A DNA stretch of 64,000 bases from Rhizobium leguminosarum bv. trifolii WSM2297 (GTDB lineage: Bacteria; Pseudomonadota; Alphaproteobacteria; Rhizobiales; Rhizobiaceae), in the NCBI RefSeq assembly GCF_000271845.1, contig NZ_JH719393.1, forward strand, positions 1,394,442 through 1,458,441, in the 5' to 3' direction. Below the pieces are notes generated by a model. That model was given only the letters and a program-made list of their open reading frames with translations, did not search any database and was not told the origin of the DNA. The number at the start of each line of letters is the position of its first letter. Positions within the stretch are counted from its first letter, which is position 1. Position numbers and translations under genes: made by a program. This document shows, one piece after another, positions 34,517 through 42,914 of the stretch.

Positions 34517-35344
34517 TCATGCGCCAAAACCTCTGGCAAAGGCGCCGGTGCCGACCACGCGGCGCGCAAACATCAGCGCGATGAAGGACGGCACCCACAG
34601 CATGACGGAGAGCACGGCGCCGTATTGCACGACGATCTGATTGTTGATGAAGCTGATCATCAGCACCGGCATAGTGCGGATCTCCGGCGCGCCGATCAGC
34701 CAGGCGCCTTCGGTTTCGTAGAAAGTGCCGACGAAGGTCAGGAGCAGCGCTGCCGATATCGTCGGCGCGGCCTGCGGCAGGGTGATCGACCAGAAGACCC
34801 GCAGCGGCGCAGCACCCGCGTCACGCGCCGCCTCTTCCATGCGCCGGTCGACATTCTGGAAGGCCGCGACCGGGATCCAGATCATCAGCATCAGCGTTCC
34901 GACGAGCTGAATCAGCACGACGCCCCAGAAGGTGCTGATCAGGCCGAGCTGCAGAAAGATGCCGGCAATGGCGACGAGCAGGCCGAATTTCGGAAAGGCA
35001 TGCGATGCGAGAAACGAGAGGAACAGGATGTTCCTGCCGGGAAAGCGCAGGCGCGAAAAGGCGTAAGCCGCGGGAAGGCAGATGATGGCGGACAGAATGG
35101 TCACCGTCGCCGTCAGCCGCAGGCTGAGGAACAGAGCGTCCCAGACATCCTTGCGCGCCAGCGTCTGGCCCCAGAAGCGCAGGCCGAACTGCTGCGGGAT
35201 CACCGAGGGATAACGCCAGACCTCGGTGAAGGCCCATGTGCCGACGACGATCAGCGGCAGCGCGATGAACAGCGTCAGCAGGCATGCGAAAAGCAGGCCG
35301 GTCCAGTCGAAGCGTAGCGCGATGGCGGATTTGCCGACACTCAT
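34517..35344 (-). CDS. ABC transporter permease (PotC/ThiP-like)
   Basis: A 275-residue inner-membrane permease with six predicted spans and an EAA-loop motif (EEAARDAGAAPLRVFWSITLP, about 170-190). Its start overlaps the preceding permease stop by four bases. With the 35341-36231 product it forms the membrane pore. Confidence 0.87.
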   Translation of the reverse strand: MSVGKSAIALRFDWTGLLFACLLTLFIALPLIVVGTWAFTEVWRYPSVIPQQFGLRFWGQTLARKDVWDALFLSLRLTATVTILSAIICLPAAYAFSRLRFPGRNILFLSFLASHAFPKFGLLVAIAGIFLQLGLISTFWGVVLIQLVGTLMLMIWIPVAAFQNVDRRMEEAARDAGAAPLRVFWSITLPQAAPTISAALLLTFVGTFYETEGAWLIGAPEIRTMPVLMISFINNQIVVQYGAVLSVMLWVPSFIALMFARRVVGTGAFARGFGA

Positions 35345-36231
35345 GGCCGGGCCTCGCGGTTGCGGGCGATCGACCTGATATAAAAGATGCCGAAGACCAG
35401 GCAGAAGCCGAATGTGATGACCGCCTGCGTCATGGCATCAAGCGGGTCGTTCATGTCGGCGAAGGTGCGCTGCATGAACGGCCCCATCATCTCGGGCGAC
35501 GCCGGGCCGAGCACATAGGGAAGGGTGAAGGCCGAGAAGATGCCGAGCACGGCGAAGGAAGCGGTGACCAGCAGGGAGTTGCCCATGCGCGGCAGGATGA
35601 TCGAGATGAAGACCCGAAGCGGTCTTGCCCCGACATCACGGGCAGCCTCGATGGCGCTGTTCGAAACCGAGGAGAGCCCGGCCGTCAGCATCAGCACCGT
35701 CAGCGGAAGGTTGTCCCAGACGAGGCCGATGACCGGTCCCCAGGGCGTCAGATAGGGTGTGCGCAGCTTCGGCAGACCGACGGAGTTCAGCAGCAGGTCG
35801 ACGGTGCCGTTCGGCCCGATGGTCCTGATCAGCGCGTAGGCGAGAATGATCGACGGCACGAACATCGGAAAGATGGCGAGGCCCTGCACGTAAGCCGCAA
35901 GGCGCCCCTGCGAAAAGCGGAGATAAAGCGCGATCGGAAGGCCGATTGCCAAAAGCAGGATGCCGCAGACGGCGGTGGTCCAGAGCGTCAGCCACAGATT
36001 GTCGACGCTGTAGCCATCGGTGAAGAAGAACCGATAGGAGGCGAGCGAGAATTCCGTCGCGCCGTCAGGTCCGCGAACGAAGATCGTGCCGACAACCGCC
36101 GAAAAGATCGGAAAGACGATCAGCCATGCGAGCAGGAAGACCGGCAGGGCAACGAGGAGGAGCCCGATCGAGCTCCCCCTGTCGATGGAGTGGTGACGGC
36201 GCGGTGCCGCCAGCGCGGTATCGGCGGACAT
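35341..36231 (-). CDS. ABC transporter permease (PotB/ThiP-like)
   Basis: A 296-residue inner-membrane permease with six hydrophobic segments and the EAA-type loop IEAARDVGARPLRVFISIILP. The start codon shares one base with the stop of the binding-protein gene. It is slightly longer at the N-terminus (polar, MSADTALAAPRRHH) than its partner. Confidence 0.87.
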   Translation of the reverse strand: MSADTALAAPRRHHSIDRGSSIGLLLVALPVFLLAWLIVFPIFSAVVGTIFVRGPDGATEFSLASYRFFFTDGYSVDNLWLTLWTTAVCGILLLAIGLPIALYLRFSQGRLAAYVQGLAIFPMFVPSIILAYALIRTIGPNGTVDLLLNSVGLPKLRTPYLTPWGPVIGLVWDNLPLTVLMLTAGLSSVSNSAIEAARDVGARPLRVFISIILPRMGNSLLVTASFAVLGIFSAFTLPYVLGPASPEMMGPFMQRTFADMNDPLDAMTQAVITFGFCLVFGIFYIRSIARNREARP

Positions 36232-37376
36232 CAGGTGCGGCTGATGCTCGGCGCGACATTGCGGTACCAGCCGTCATTGATCGCCTTTTCCCAATCGCCG
36301 CTCGGGAAGGTCGGGATGGTCGACGGAATGACGTCGGCATATTTCTTGCGGAGGTCGTCGGAGATGTGATCCCAGGAGATCGCAGGGAAGCCGCCGATCT
36401 CAGTGATGATCGCTTCCTGCATTTCCTTGGTCAGCATGAATGCGGCAAGCTTCAGCGCCGCGTCCTTGTTGGCGCCGTTGGAGAAGACGGTAATGCTGGA
36501 GAACCCGCCGCAAAGAGCGAGGTCGCCGAGCTGCACCAGGCCTGTCGTCTCGGGCAGCACGCCCTGGGCGATCGCCTGCAGCACCTGGTCCGACCAGACC
36601 GGCACCATGGTGACGACGCCTTGGGCGAGCAGCTGGATCGACTGGGTATTGCCCGCGGTATAGGCGCCCTTGTCGTAGAGCGAGGGGGCGAGGTCGTTGA
36701 GGATCTTCCAGGCCGGCGTCAGCGCATCGGTGGCGGAGTCAGCGGTGAAATTGTCGACCTTGAACTTCTTCGGATCGCGGCCGTTGACCTCGTGAATCGC
36801 CCGGCGGACGAAGTTGCCGCCCGAGCCGCCCTTGTCAGGGCGGTTGTAGATGAACTGGCCCGGATTGGCCTTGATCCAGGTGGTGAGTTGATCCCAGCTC
36901 TTCGGCGCATCCTTCGGGTCGAGCTTGGTCGTGTCGTAGGCGAGCAGCACCTGCGAGCCGCGATAGGGAAGGGAGTAGGGGGTATCGAGGGCAAGCGGGT
37001 TGATGTGGTCGTAGCCTTCGATGTTTTCGGCGGAGAATTTGACCCAGAGGCCGGCATCGATGGCGCCGGAGGGCAGGCGCGGATCGAACTGCTCGAAAAG
37101 GTCGGCCTGGGGATCGGTCTTCGTCTTCAGTGCAGCGAGCGCACGATCGGCAATGGCGCGCAGGCCGTTATTGTCGCCGGCATCGGTCACCTTCAGGGTA
37201 GCACCCGGATGCGCCTTTTCGAAGGCGGGGCGGATGATGTTGGTCCAGAGATCGACGATATTGGCATCCGAACCGCTGTAGAGGTCGATCGTGCCGACTG
37301 CCGCCGATGCGAAACGCGGAAGAGCCAGCAGACCGCCCGCAGCCGACGATGTGATCAGAAATTCACGCCTATTCAT
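36231..37376 (-). CDS. ABC transporter binding protein, Tat-type signal
   Basis: A 381-residue family 1 extracellular binding protein. The N-terminus MNRREFLITSSAAGGLLALP carries a twin-arginine motif (RREFL), so export is probably by Tat, folded. The mature part has IDLYSGSDANIVDLW and a ligand-contacting stretch around residues 90-130. It heads the importer operon whose ATPase is Fbp/Pot-like. The adjacent inositol-monophosphatase-like enzyme makes a phosphorylated sugar or polyol (as with AfuA) a better guess than ferric iron; polyamines are also possible. Confidence 0.85.
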   Translation of the reverse strand: MNRREFLITSSAAGGLLALPRFASAAVGTIDLYSGSDANIVDLWTNIIRPAFEKAHPGATLKVTDAGDNNGLRAIADRALAALKTKTDPQADLFEQFDPRLPSGAIDAGLWVKFSAENIEGYDHINPLALDTPYSLPYRGSQVLLAYDTTKLDPKDAPKSWDQLTTWIKANPGQFIYNRPDKGGSGGNFVRRAIHEVNGRDPKKFKVDNFTADSATDALTPAWKILNDLAPSLYDKGAYTAGNTQSIQLLAQGVVTMVPVWSDQVLQAIAQGVLPETTGLVQLGDLALCGGFSSITVFSNGANKDAALKLAAFMLTKEMQEAIITEIGGFPAISWDHISDDLRKKYADVIPSTIPTFPSGDWEKAINDGWYRNVAPSISRT

Positions 37377-37564
37377 AAGCCATCTCCATCAGGTGTCGAG
37401 GCCGCGCCTCCGCAGGATTGTCCAAGGCCTTGCTAGCGCCGGCGCGTAACATCGACATGACAGGATCTGAGGTATCGCAGGGAAATTGCACAGCTGTGCT
37501 TATTTACGCCCGTATGGAAATCGGCAGCACGAGACACTATCTCTGCGGAAAAAGGAGATATCCA

Positions 37565-38074
37565 ATGACCGAAGAACGTGCAGTGCTCGCCGGTGGTTGC
37601 TTCTGGGGCATGCAGGACCTCATCCGAAGATACAAGGGCGTGATTTCGACCCGCGTCGGCTATACCGGCGGCGATGTGGCCAATGCTACCTATCGCAACC
37701 ACGGAACCCACGCCGAGGCGATCGAGATCGTCTTCGATCCGGCAAGGATCAGCTATCGGGAAATCCTCGAATTCTTCTTCCAGATCCACGACCCGAGCAC
37801 GCGCAATCGCCAGGGCAACGACGTCGGCACGAGCTATCGCTCGGCGATCTTCTATACCAGCCCCGAGCAGGAACGCGTCGCCAGGGATACGATCGCCGAT
37901 GTCGACGCTTCGGGCCTGTGGCCCGGCAAAGTCGTCACCGAGGTCGTGCCGGTTGGCGATTTCTGGGAGGCCGAGCCCGAGCACCAGGACTATCTGGAGC
38001 GGATTCCGAACGGCTATACCTGCCACTTCGTCCGGCCCGGCTGGAAACTGCCGGTTCGCCAGAAGATCGCCTGA
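37565..38074 (+). CDS. msrA: Peptide methionine sulfoxide reductase MsrA
   Basis: A 169-residue stress-repair enzyme that reduces methionine S-sulfoxide in proteins. The catalytic Cys12 lies in the signature GCFWG, followed by the usual YTGG and H-x-E-type segments ([14 protein letters not shown]) and the later DPST. The ATG at 37565 has AAGGAG upstream; the longer in-frame reading to 37418 is untranslated leader. There is no second cysteine close to the C-terminus, so recycling may use one of the few other residues or thioredoxin directly. It is divergent from the Tat-signal binding protein and convergent with the LysR gene. Confidence 0.95.
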   Translation: MTEERAVLAGGCFWGMQDLIRRYKGVISTRVGYTGGDVANATYRNHGTHAEAIEIVFDPARISYREILEFFFQIHDPSTRNRQGNDVGTSYRSAIFYTSPEQERVARDTIADVDASGLWPGKVVTEVVPVGDFWEAEPEHQDYLERIPNGYTCHFVRPGWKLPVRQKIA

Positions 38075-38117
38075 AGCCACGCGTGCCGGCGCCACAGCCG
38101 GCATGTGATGCAGGCAA

Positions 38118-38990
38118 TCAGGCTCCCATCGCCGCACGGCTGGTTTCCAGAAGTGCGGCGACAAGGTTAGCGCGCGGCGAAGCGCATGCCGCGACGATGC
38201 CGACCGTGCGTACGGCAGAGGCACGGGGAAGGGGCAGCTTGACGATATCGAGCCCGGCCGGCCACGGCGGCGCCCAATCCGGCACGATCGAGATCCCAAG
38301 ACCGCGATTGACCATCACCGCGATCGCCTCCAGTGCGTCGAGCTCATAACGCTCGACCGGACGGATGCCGATCTGGCGCAGATATTCGTCGGCGATGTGG
38401 CCGCCCCACTGGTTGCGGTCGTAGCGGATGAATGGCATCGTCTTTAGGAGCTCGAGCGGATCCGCGCCCTCGCAGTCTCGCGGCGCGATCAGCACCAAAG
38501 GTTCCCGGCGCAGCGTGTTGAAGGTCAGCGTCTTCTGCATTGGAAATCGCGGTTCGATGACGAAGGCTGCATCGAGCATGCCGTTCAGAACCTCGGTATA
38601 GAGATCCATCGAAGCGCCCGGTTTGATGAAGATCTCGATCAGCGGATACTCCTCGGCGAGGCGGTGGAGAATGTCGGGAACGATGCCGGTCAGCGCCGTG
38701 TTGATCGCGCCGATCCGCATCTCGCCCGAAATTGTCACGGTGCCGGCCATCGCCTTCAGGTCGCGTGTATCGCGCACCAGATCCCTGCAGCGTTCGAGAA
38801 TGGCAAAACCCGCCTCCGTTGGTCGCATGACGCGGCCGGAGCGCATGAGCAGCCGCACCCCGAGCTCGGCCTCCAGGGCGCGGATGCGCTGGGCGACTGC
38901 GGCCGGCGTGAGGTTCAGCCGCTGGGCCGCCTCCGCCAGCGAGTGCCGCTCGGCGACCACGATGAAGGTTTCGAGAAAACGTGTGTCCAT
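38118..38990 (-). CDS. LysR family transcriptional regulator
   Basis: A 290-residue regulator. The N-terminal winged helix (FLETFIVVAERHSLAEAAQRLN, then TPAAVAQRIRALEAELG) is a typical LysR DNA-binding domain, and the rest is a two-lobed effector domain. The ATG at 38990 fits the family start; a TTG at 39017 would add nine atypical residues. It is divergent from the SDR/aldolase pair, and a perfect dyad (GATAG-N5-CTATC) lies next to its start, so it probably controls that pair in response to a hydroxy or keto acid. The effector is unknown. Confidence 0.85.
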   Translation of the reverse strand: MDTRFLETFIVVAERHSLAEAAQRLNLTPAAVAQRIRALEAELGVRLLMRSGRVMRPTEAGFAILERCRDLVRDTRDLKAMAGTVTISGEMRIGAINTALTGIVPDILHRLAEEYPLIEIFIKPGASMDLYTEVLNGMLDAAFVIEPRFPMQKTLTFNTLRREPLVLIAPRDCEGADPLELLKTMPFIRYDRNQWGGHIADEYLRQIGIRPVERYELDALEAIAVMVNRGLGISIVPDWAPPWPAGLDIVKLPLPRASAVRTVGIVAACASPRANLVAALLETSRAAMGA

Positions 38991-38991
38991 C

Positions 38992-39006
38992 GATAGTTTT
39001 TCTATC
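38992..39006. promoter_or_regulatory. Candidate LysR operator
   Basis: Perfect 15-bp dyad GATAGTTTTTCTATC immediately upstream of the LysR start codon, in the divergent region before the SDR gene. The form (5-bp arms, T-rich centre) and position suit an autoregulatory site. Confidence 0.45.
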
Positions 39007-39088
39007 TCTTGAACCAAGCAAAAGCGATATTTTATTTACAGTCCGATGCTCCGAAAGATGGCACGACCATGTGAGGGAGACGAGCGGA

Positions 39089-39874
39089 ATGGATTTCGGC
39101 CTGAAGGACAAAACCGCCCTGGTGCTCGGCGCCGGCGGCGGACTGGGCAGCGCAATTGCCGCCGAGCTTGCGCGCGAAGGCGCCAGAATTGCCGCGGCGG
39201 ATATCGACCTCTCCGCTGCCGAAAAGACCGTGGCCGCGATCACATCGGAAGGCGGCAGGGCGCTGGCGCTGCAATGGGATCTTTCCGACCTCGGCTCGAT
39301 CGAGACGCATGTCGCTGCGATCGAGCGCCAGTTCGGACCGGTCGACATCCTCGTCAACAATACAGGCGGCCCGCCGCCGACCACCGTCTCCGGCCAGGCC
39401 CCCGCGGTCTGGAGCCAGCATTTCCAGAGCATGGTGCTCTCGGTCATATCAATCACCGATCGCGTGCTGCCTGAGATGCGGGCGCGCAAATGGGGCCGCA
39501 TCGTCACCTCGACGTCATCGGGCGTGGTCGCGCCGATCCCCAATCTCGGCATTTCGAACGCGTTGCGCCTGTCGCTTGTGGGCTGGTCGAAAACGCTGGC
39601 GCGCGAGGTCGGGCGCGACGGGATCACCGTCAACATCGTCCTGCCGGGCCGCATTGCCACCGGCCGCATCACCTTCCTCGACGAACAGAAGGCCAAGCGT
39701 GAAAACCGCTCCATCGATGACGTCGTCGCCGAAAGCACCAGCAGCATCCCGCTCGGCCGTTATGGCCGGCCGGAGGAATATGGCAATGTCGTCACCTTCC
39801 TGGCGAGCGAAGCTGCCTCCTATCTCACCGGCTCGGTGATCCGCGTCGATGGCGGCATGATCCAGAGCATCTGA
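39089..39874 (+). CDS. SDR-fold oxidoreductase with altered active site
   Basis: A 261-residue short-chain dehydrogenase/reductase. The cofactor loop GAGGGLG (about 14-20), NNTG motif (90-93) and C-terminal VDGG are normal. The catalytic YxxxK is absent: by alignment the Tyr is Ser156 and the Lys is Arg160, in GISNALRLSL. The catalytic Ser region TSTSSG (140-145) remains. It therefore belongs to the divergent SDR subgroup whose catalytic mechanism may differ. The ATG at 39089 follows GAGGGAGA. It sits 30 bases before the RraA-fold aldolase gene, both under a divergent LysR regulator. Confidence 0.8.
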   Translation: MDFGLKDKTALVLGAGGGLGSAIAAELAREGARIAAADIDLSAAEKTVAAITSEGGRALALQWDLSDLGSIETHVAAIERQFGPVDILVNNTGGPPPTTVSGQAPAVWSQHFQSMVLSVISITDRVLPEMRARKWGRIVTSTSSGVVAPIPNLGISNALRLSLVGWSKTLAREVGRDGITVNIVLPGRIATGRITFLDEQKAKRENRSIDDVVAESTSSIPLGRYGRPEEYGNVVTFLASEAASYLTGSVIRVDGGMIQSI

Positions 39875-39904
39875 CAAAAACAACCGGATTGGACCCAAGA
39901 ACCG

Positions 39905-40603
39905 ATGGCCCTTACTTCTGAAGCGATAGCAACCCTCAAGACCGTCTCGACAGCGACACTGACGACTGTTCTCCTGAAGAAGGGGCTGCGGAATGTCTGG
40001 ATCCGCGGCGCCGTTCCCTTAAAGCCCGGCCAGCCGCGCATCGTCGGCCCGGCCTTCACGCTGCGCTTCGTGCCGGCGCGCGAAGATCTGGCGACGCCGG
40101 CATCCTGGGCTTCGCCGATCTCGACGCGCGCCGCGATCGAGGCGATGCCGGAAGGCTGCGTCGCCGTCGTCGACGCGATGGGCGTGACCGATGCCGGCAT
40201 CTTCGGCGACATCCTCTGCGCCCGCATGCAGAAGCGGGGCGTCGCCGCCCTCATCACCGACGGCGTCGTGCGCGACCTTGCCGGCGTGCTCGGCACCAAC
40301 CTGCCGGTCTGGTGCCGCGGGGTTTCCGCGCCGCCCTCGGTGGCCGGCCTCACCTTCGTCGCCTGGCAGCAGCCGATCGGCTGCGGCGGCGTGGCGGTCT
40401 TTCCCGACGACATCATCGTCGTCGACCAGGACGGCGCCGTGCTGATCCCAGCCGATCTGCTCGACGCGGTGCTTGCGGAAGCACCGGAACAAGAGCGCAT
40501 GGAAGCCTGGATCATGACCAGGATCGAGGACGGCGTGCCGCTGCCCGGCCTCTACCCGATGAACGCCGAAACCAAGGCGCTCTACGAGGCCTCGAAGAAA
40601 TAG
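39905..40603 (+). CDS. RraA-fold aldolase (HMG/CHA aldolase type)
   Basis: A 232-residue protein of the RraA superfamily. It carries the D-X20-R-D motif exactly (Asp102, then twenty residues, Arg123, Asp124), which marks the 4-hydroxy-4-methyl-2-oxoglutarate/4-carboxy-4-hydroxy-2-oxoadipate aldolases, rather than the E. coli RNase E inhibitor. It would cleave a 2-oxo-4-hydroxy acid to pyruvate, with a divalent metal. It lies 30 bases after the SDR gene. A protein annotated only as RraA would mislead a reader. The natural substrate is not known. Confidence 0.82.
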   Translation: MALTSEAIATLKTVSTATLTTVLLKKGLRNVWIRGAVPLKPGQPRIVGPAFTLRFVPAREDLATPASWASPISTRAAIEAMPEGCVAVVDAMGVTDAGIFGDILCARMQKRGVAALITDGVVRDLAGVLGTNLPVWCRGVSAPPSVAGLTFVAWQQPIGCGGVAVFPDDIIVVDQDGAVLIPADLLDAVLAEAPEQERMEAWIMTRIEDGVPLPGLYPMNAETKALYEASKK

Positions 40604-40627
40604 GCTCCAGGTCAAAGCGGATTGAAG

Positions 40628-40656
40628 AGGGTCGCGGCTTGCGGCCCTTTTGTTTT
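40628..40656. terminator. Terminator between SDR/aldolase and nucleobase operons
   Basis: AGGGTCGC and GCGGCCCT pair (with a G-T pair in the RNA) around a short loop, followed by TTTTGTTTT (to 40656). It ends the plus-strand SDR/aldolase unit and touches the stop codon of the convergent deaminase gene. Confidence 0.8.
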
Positions 40657-41944
40657 AATAGTGAGGTGCGTAGTCCAGGCCGCCGTCGATCCGTGCCGGG
40701 CGCCCGTCCAGGAAAAGTTCGCCGATGCGCGGCGCCGAGCGGGCGATGACCTTGCCGCGGCGGATGACCGCCAGCCGGTTCGGCTTCAGCCGCAGCGCTT
40801 CCAGCGTGTCGCGCGCCTGGAGAATGATGAGGTCGGCGTTGCATCCCTTTTCCAGGCCGTAGCCTGAAAGCCCCATCGTCGTCGCCGAATTGACGGTCAG
40901 CGCGTCGAAGATCCTCTTCTTGTCGTCGATGCCGGCCATTTGGGCGACATGGATTGCCATGTGGCCGACCTCCAGCATGTCGCCCGATCCCATCGAATAC
41001 CACGGGTCCATGACGCAATCGTGCCCGAAGGAAACGTTGAGCCCTGCATCCATCAATTCCCTGACGCGGGTCATGCCGCGACGTTTCGGATAGGTGTCGT
41101 GCCGGCCCTGCAGCATGATGTTGATCAGCGGATTGGGGATGACGTTGATCTTAGCCTCCGCCATCAGCGGGATGAGTTTGGAGACATAATAATTGTCCAT
41201 CGAATGCATCGAGGTCAGATGCGAGCCTGCGACGCGTCCCTGAAGGCCGAAGCGGATGGTTTCCGCAGCCAACGTCTCGATGTGGCGCGAGAGCGGATCG
41301 TCGGTTTCGTCGCAATGCATGTCGACCGGCAGGCCGCGATCGGCGGCGATGCGGCAGAGCGCCTCGACGGAGGCCGTACCCTCGCCCATCGTCCGTTCAA
41401 AATGCGGAATGCCGCCGACGATATCGACACCCATGTCGAGGGCGCGGTTGAGTGCGTCGATGGCGCCCGGCGAGCGGTAATAACCGTCCTGGGGGAAGGC
41501 GACCAGCTGCAGGTCGATATAGGGCGCGACCTTCTCGCGAACCTCGATCATCGCCTCGACCGTCACCAGCCTGGGATCGCTGGTATCGACATGGCTGCGA
41601 ATGAAAAGCAGGCCTTGCGTGACCGCCAGGTCGCAATAGCGAAGGGCGCGATCGACCAGTTCCTCTTTCGTTACGATCGGCCGCAACTCTCCCCAGAGTG
41701 TTATGCCCTCGAGCAGCGTGCCGGAGACGTTCATGCGTGGCAGGCCGAGGGACAGTGTGGCGTCCATGTGGAAATGCGGATCGACGAAAGGCGGGCTGAC
41801 CAGCCGGCCCGTCGCGTCGATTTCTTCCCCCGCCTGCGCCTGGAGATTGCATTCAAGAGCAATGATCTTGCCGCTCTGAATGCCGATATCGATGTTGTTT
41901 CGGCCATCGGCGAGATTTGCATGTCTGACAATCAGATCGAACAT
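40655..41944 (-). CDS. CodA family deaminase, probable 5-methylcytosine deaminase
   Basis: A 429-residue TIM-barrel amidohydrolase clearly related to E. coli CodA. Metal ligands are His57 and His59 (DPHFHMD), His210 (MHCDET, with Glu213), and Asp309 (FGHDC); His242 (SHL) is also conserved. In E. coli CodA the catalytic Asp313 is followed by Asp314, which excludes a 5-methyl group. Here that position is Cys310 (GHDCVMDPWY). Change at this position is the mark used to identify CodA homologues that deaminate 5-methylcytosine to thymine. It ends the operon with a nucleoside-type importer. Cytosine or isoguanine remains possible. Confidence 0.85.
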   Translation of the reverse strand: MFDLIVRHANLADGRNNIDIGIQSGKIIALECNLQAQAGEEIDATGRLVSPPFVDPHFHMDATLSLGLPRMNVSGTLLEGITLWGELRPIVTKEELVDRALRYCDLAVTQGLLFIRSHVDTSDPRLVTVEAMIEVREKVAPYIDLQLVAFPQDGYYRSPGAIDALNRALDMGVDIVGGIPHFERTMGEGTASVEALCRIAADRGLPVDMHCDETDDPLSRHIETLAAETIRFGLQGRVAGSHLTSMHSMDNYYVSKLIPLMAEAKINVIPNPLINIMLQGRHDTYPKRRGMTRVRELMDAGLNVSFGHDCVMDPWYSMGSGDMLEVGHMAIHVAQMAGIDDKKRIFDALTVNSATTMGLSGYGLEKGCNADLIILQARDTLEALRLKPNRLAVIRRGKVIARSAPRIGELFLDGRPARIDGGLDYAPHY

Positions 41945-41969
41945 CGGAGCCTCTTGGACAGGGTTTGTT

Positions 41970-42914
41970 TTAGCGCTCGCCGCGGCGATAGGGTTGCATC
42001 AGCGCCTGCGGAACGCGGGCCCGGCGGGCCATGACGGCAAGGGCCGCGATGGAAAGGATATAGGGCGTCATCAGAAAGAGCTGGTAAGGCACGAGCCCGC
42101 TCAGCGCGGTCTGCAGCCGAAGCTGAAAGGCATCGAAGAAGGCGAAGAGAAGGGCGCCGAAAAGCGCGCGGCCCGGACGCCAGGAGGCGAACACGACGAG
42201 CGCGATGCAGATCCAGCCGCGCCCTTGCACCATGGTCGGGAAGAAGCTGTTGAACGCAGACAATGTCAGGAAGGCGCCGCCCATTCCCATCAGCGCGCTG
42301 CCTGCGATGACCGCCCCATAGCGCACCTTCATCGGATTGACGCCCTGGGCTTCCGCCGCATGCGGGTTTTCGCCGGTCATGCGGATGGCAAGTCCGACGG
42401 GCGTACGGAAGATGATGTAGGCCATCAGCAGGGCGATGAGGATCGCAAGATAGGTCGGCGCCGTCTGGGTGAAAAAGGCCGGCCCGATGAAAGGTAGGGT
42501 CGAGAGACCGGGGATGGCGATCGGCTGGAACGGCACGATGGTGGGCGGGGTATTGGCAAGCGGCACGATCAGCCGGAAAAGATAATAACTGAAGCTCGAG
42601 GCAAACAGCGTGACGCCGAGGCCGGCGACATGCTGGGAGAGGCCGAGCGTCACCGTCAGCCCCGCATGCAGCAGGCCGAAGACGCCGCCAGCTATCGCCG
42701 CAATCAGCAGGCCGGTCCAGAGATCGGCGCCATGATAGACCGAAAGCCAGCCGATCATCGCGCCGAAGGTCATGATGCCTTCGATGCCGAGATTGAGCAC
42801 GCCGGCCCGTTCGCACAACAAGGCGCCGAGTGTGCCGAAAATCAGCGGCGTGGCGATCCGCAGGATTGCCGCCCAGAGCCCTGATGAAGCAATGATGTCG
42901 AACAGCTGCATCAT
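41970..42914 (-). CDS. BMP-type nucleoside ABC transporter permease (NupQ-like)
   Basis: A 314-residue inner-membrane permease of the BPD_transp_2 family. About nine hydrophobic segments and the GVLNLGIEGIMTFGAM motif (about 38-53) are typical of permeases that work with BMP-family binding proteins for nucleosides. The start overlaps the stop of the first permease by four bases (ATGATG; the second ATG at 42911 is an alternative). It lies 25 bases before the CodA-like gene. Confidence 0.9.
   Translation of the reverse strand: MMQLFDIIASSGLWAAILRIATPLIFGTLGALLCERAGVLNLGIEGIMTFGAMIGWLSVYHGADLWTGLLIAAIAGGVFGLLHAGLTVTLGLSQHVAGLGVTLFASSFSYYLFRLIVPLANTPPTIVPFQPIAIPGLSTLPFIGPAFFTQTAPTYLAILIALLMAYIIFRTPVGLAIRMTGENPHAAEAQGVNPMKVRYGAVIAGSALMGMGGAFLTLSAFNSFFPTMVQGRGWICIALVVFASWRPGRALFGALLFAFFDAFQLRLQTALSGLVPYQLFLMTPYILSIAALAVMARRARVPQALMQPYRRGER

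Noticed and set aside
33403..37376. Ferric-iron transporter annotation
   Set aside because: Only the ATPase similarity supports it; the phosphatase neighbour and the lack of iron-control sites argue against.
36126..37436. A 436-residue plus-strand open frame
   Set aside because: It lies antisense over the Tat-signal binding-protein gene and reads as a typical reversed-codon shadow.
39905..40603. Naming the gene as the RNase E inhibitor RraA
   Set aside because: The D-X20-R-D motif indicates aldolase chemistry; the name RraA only reflects the fold.
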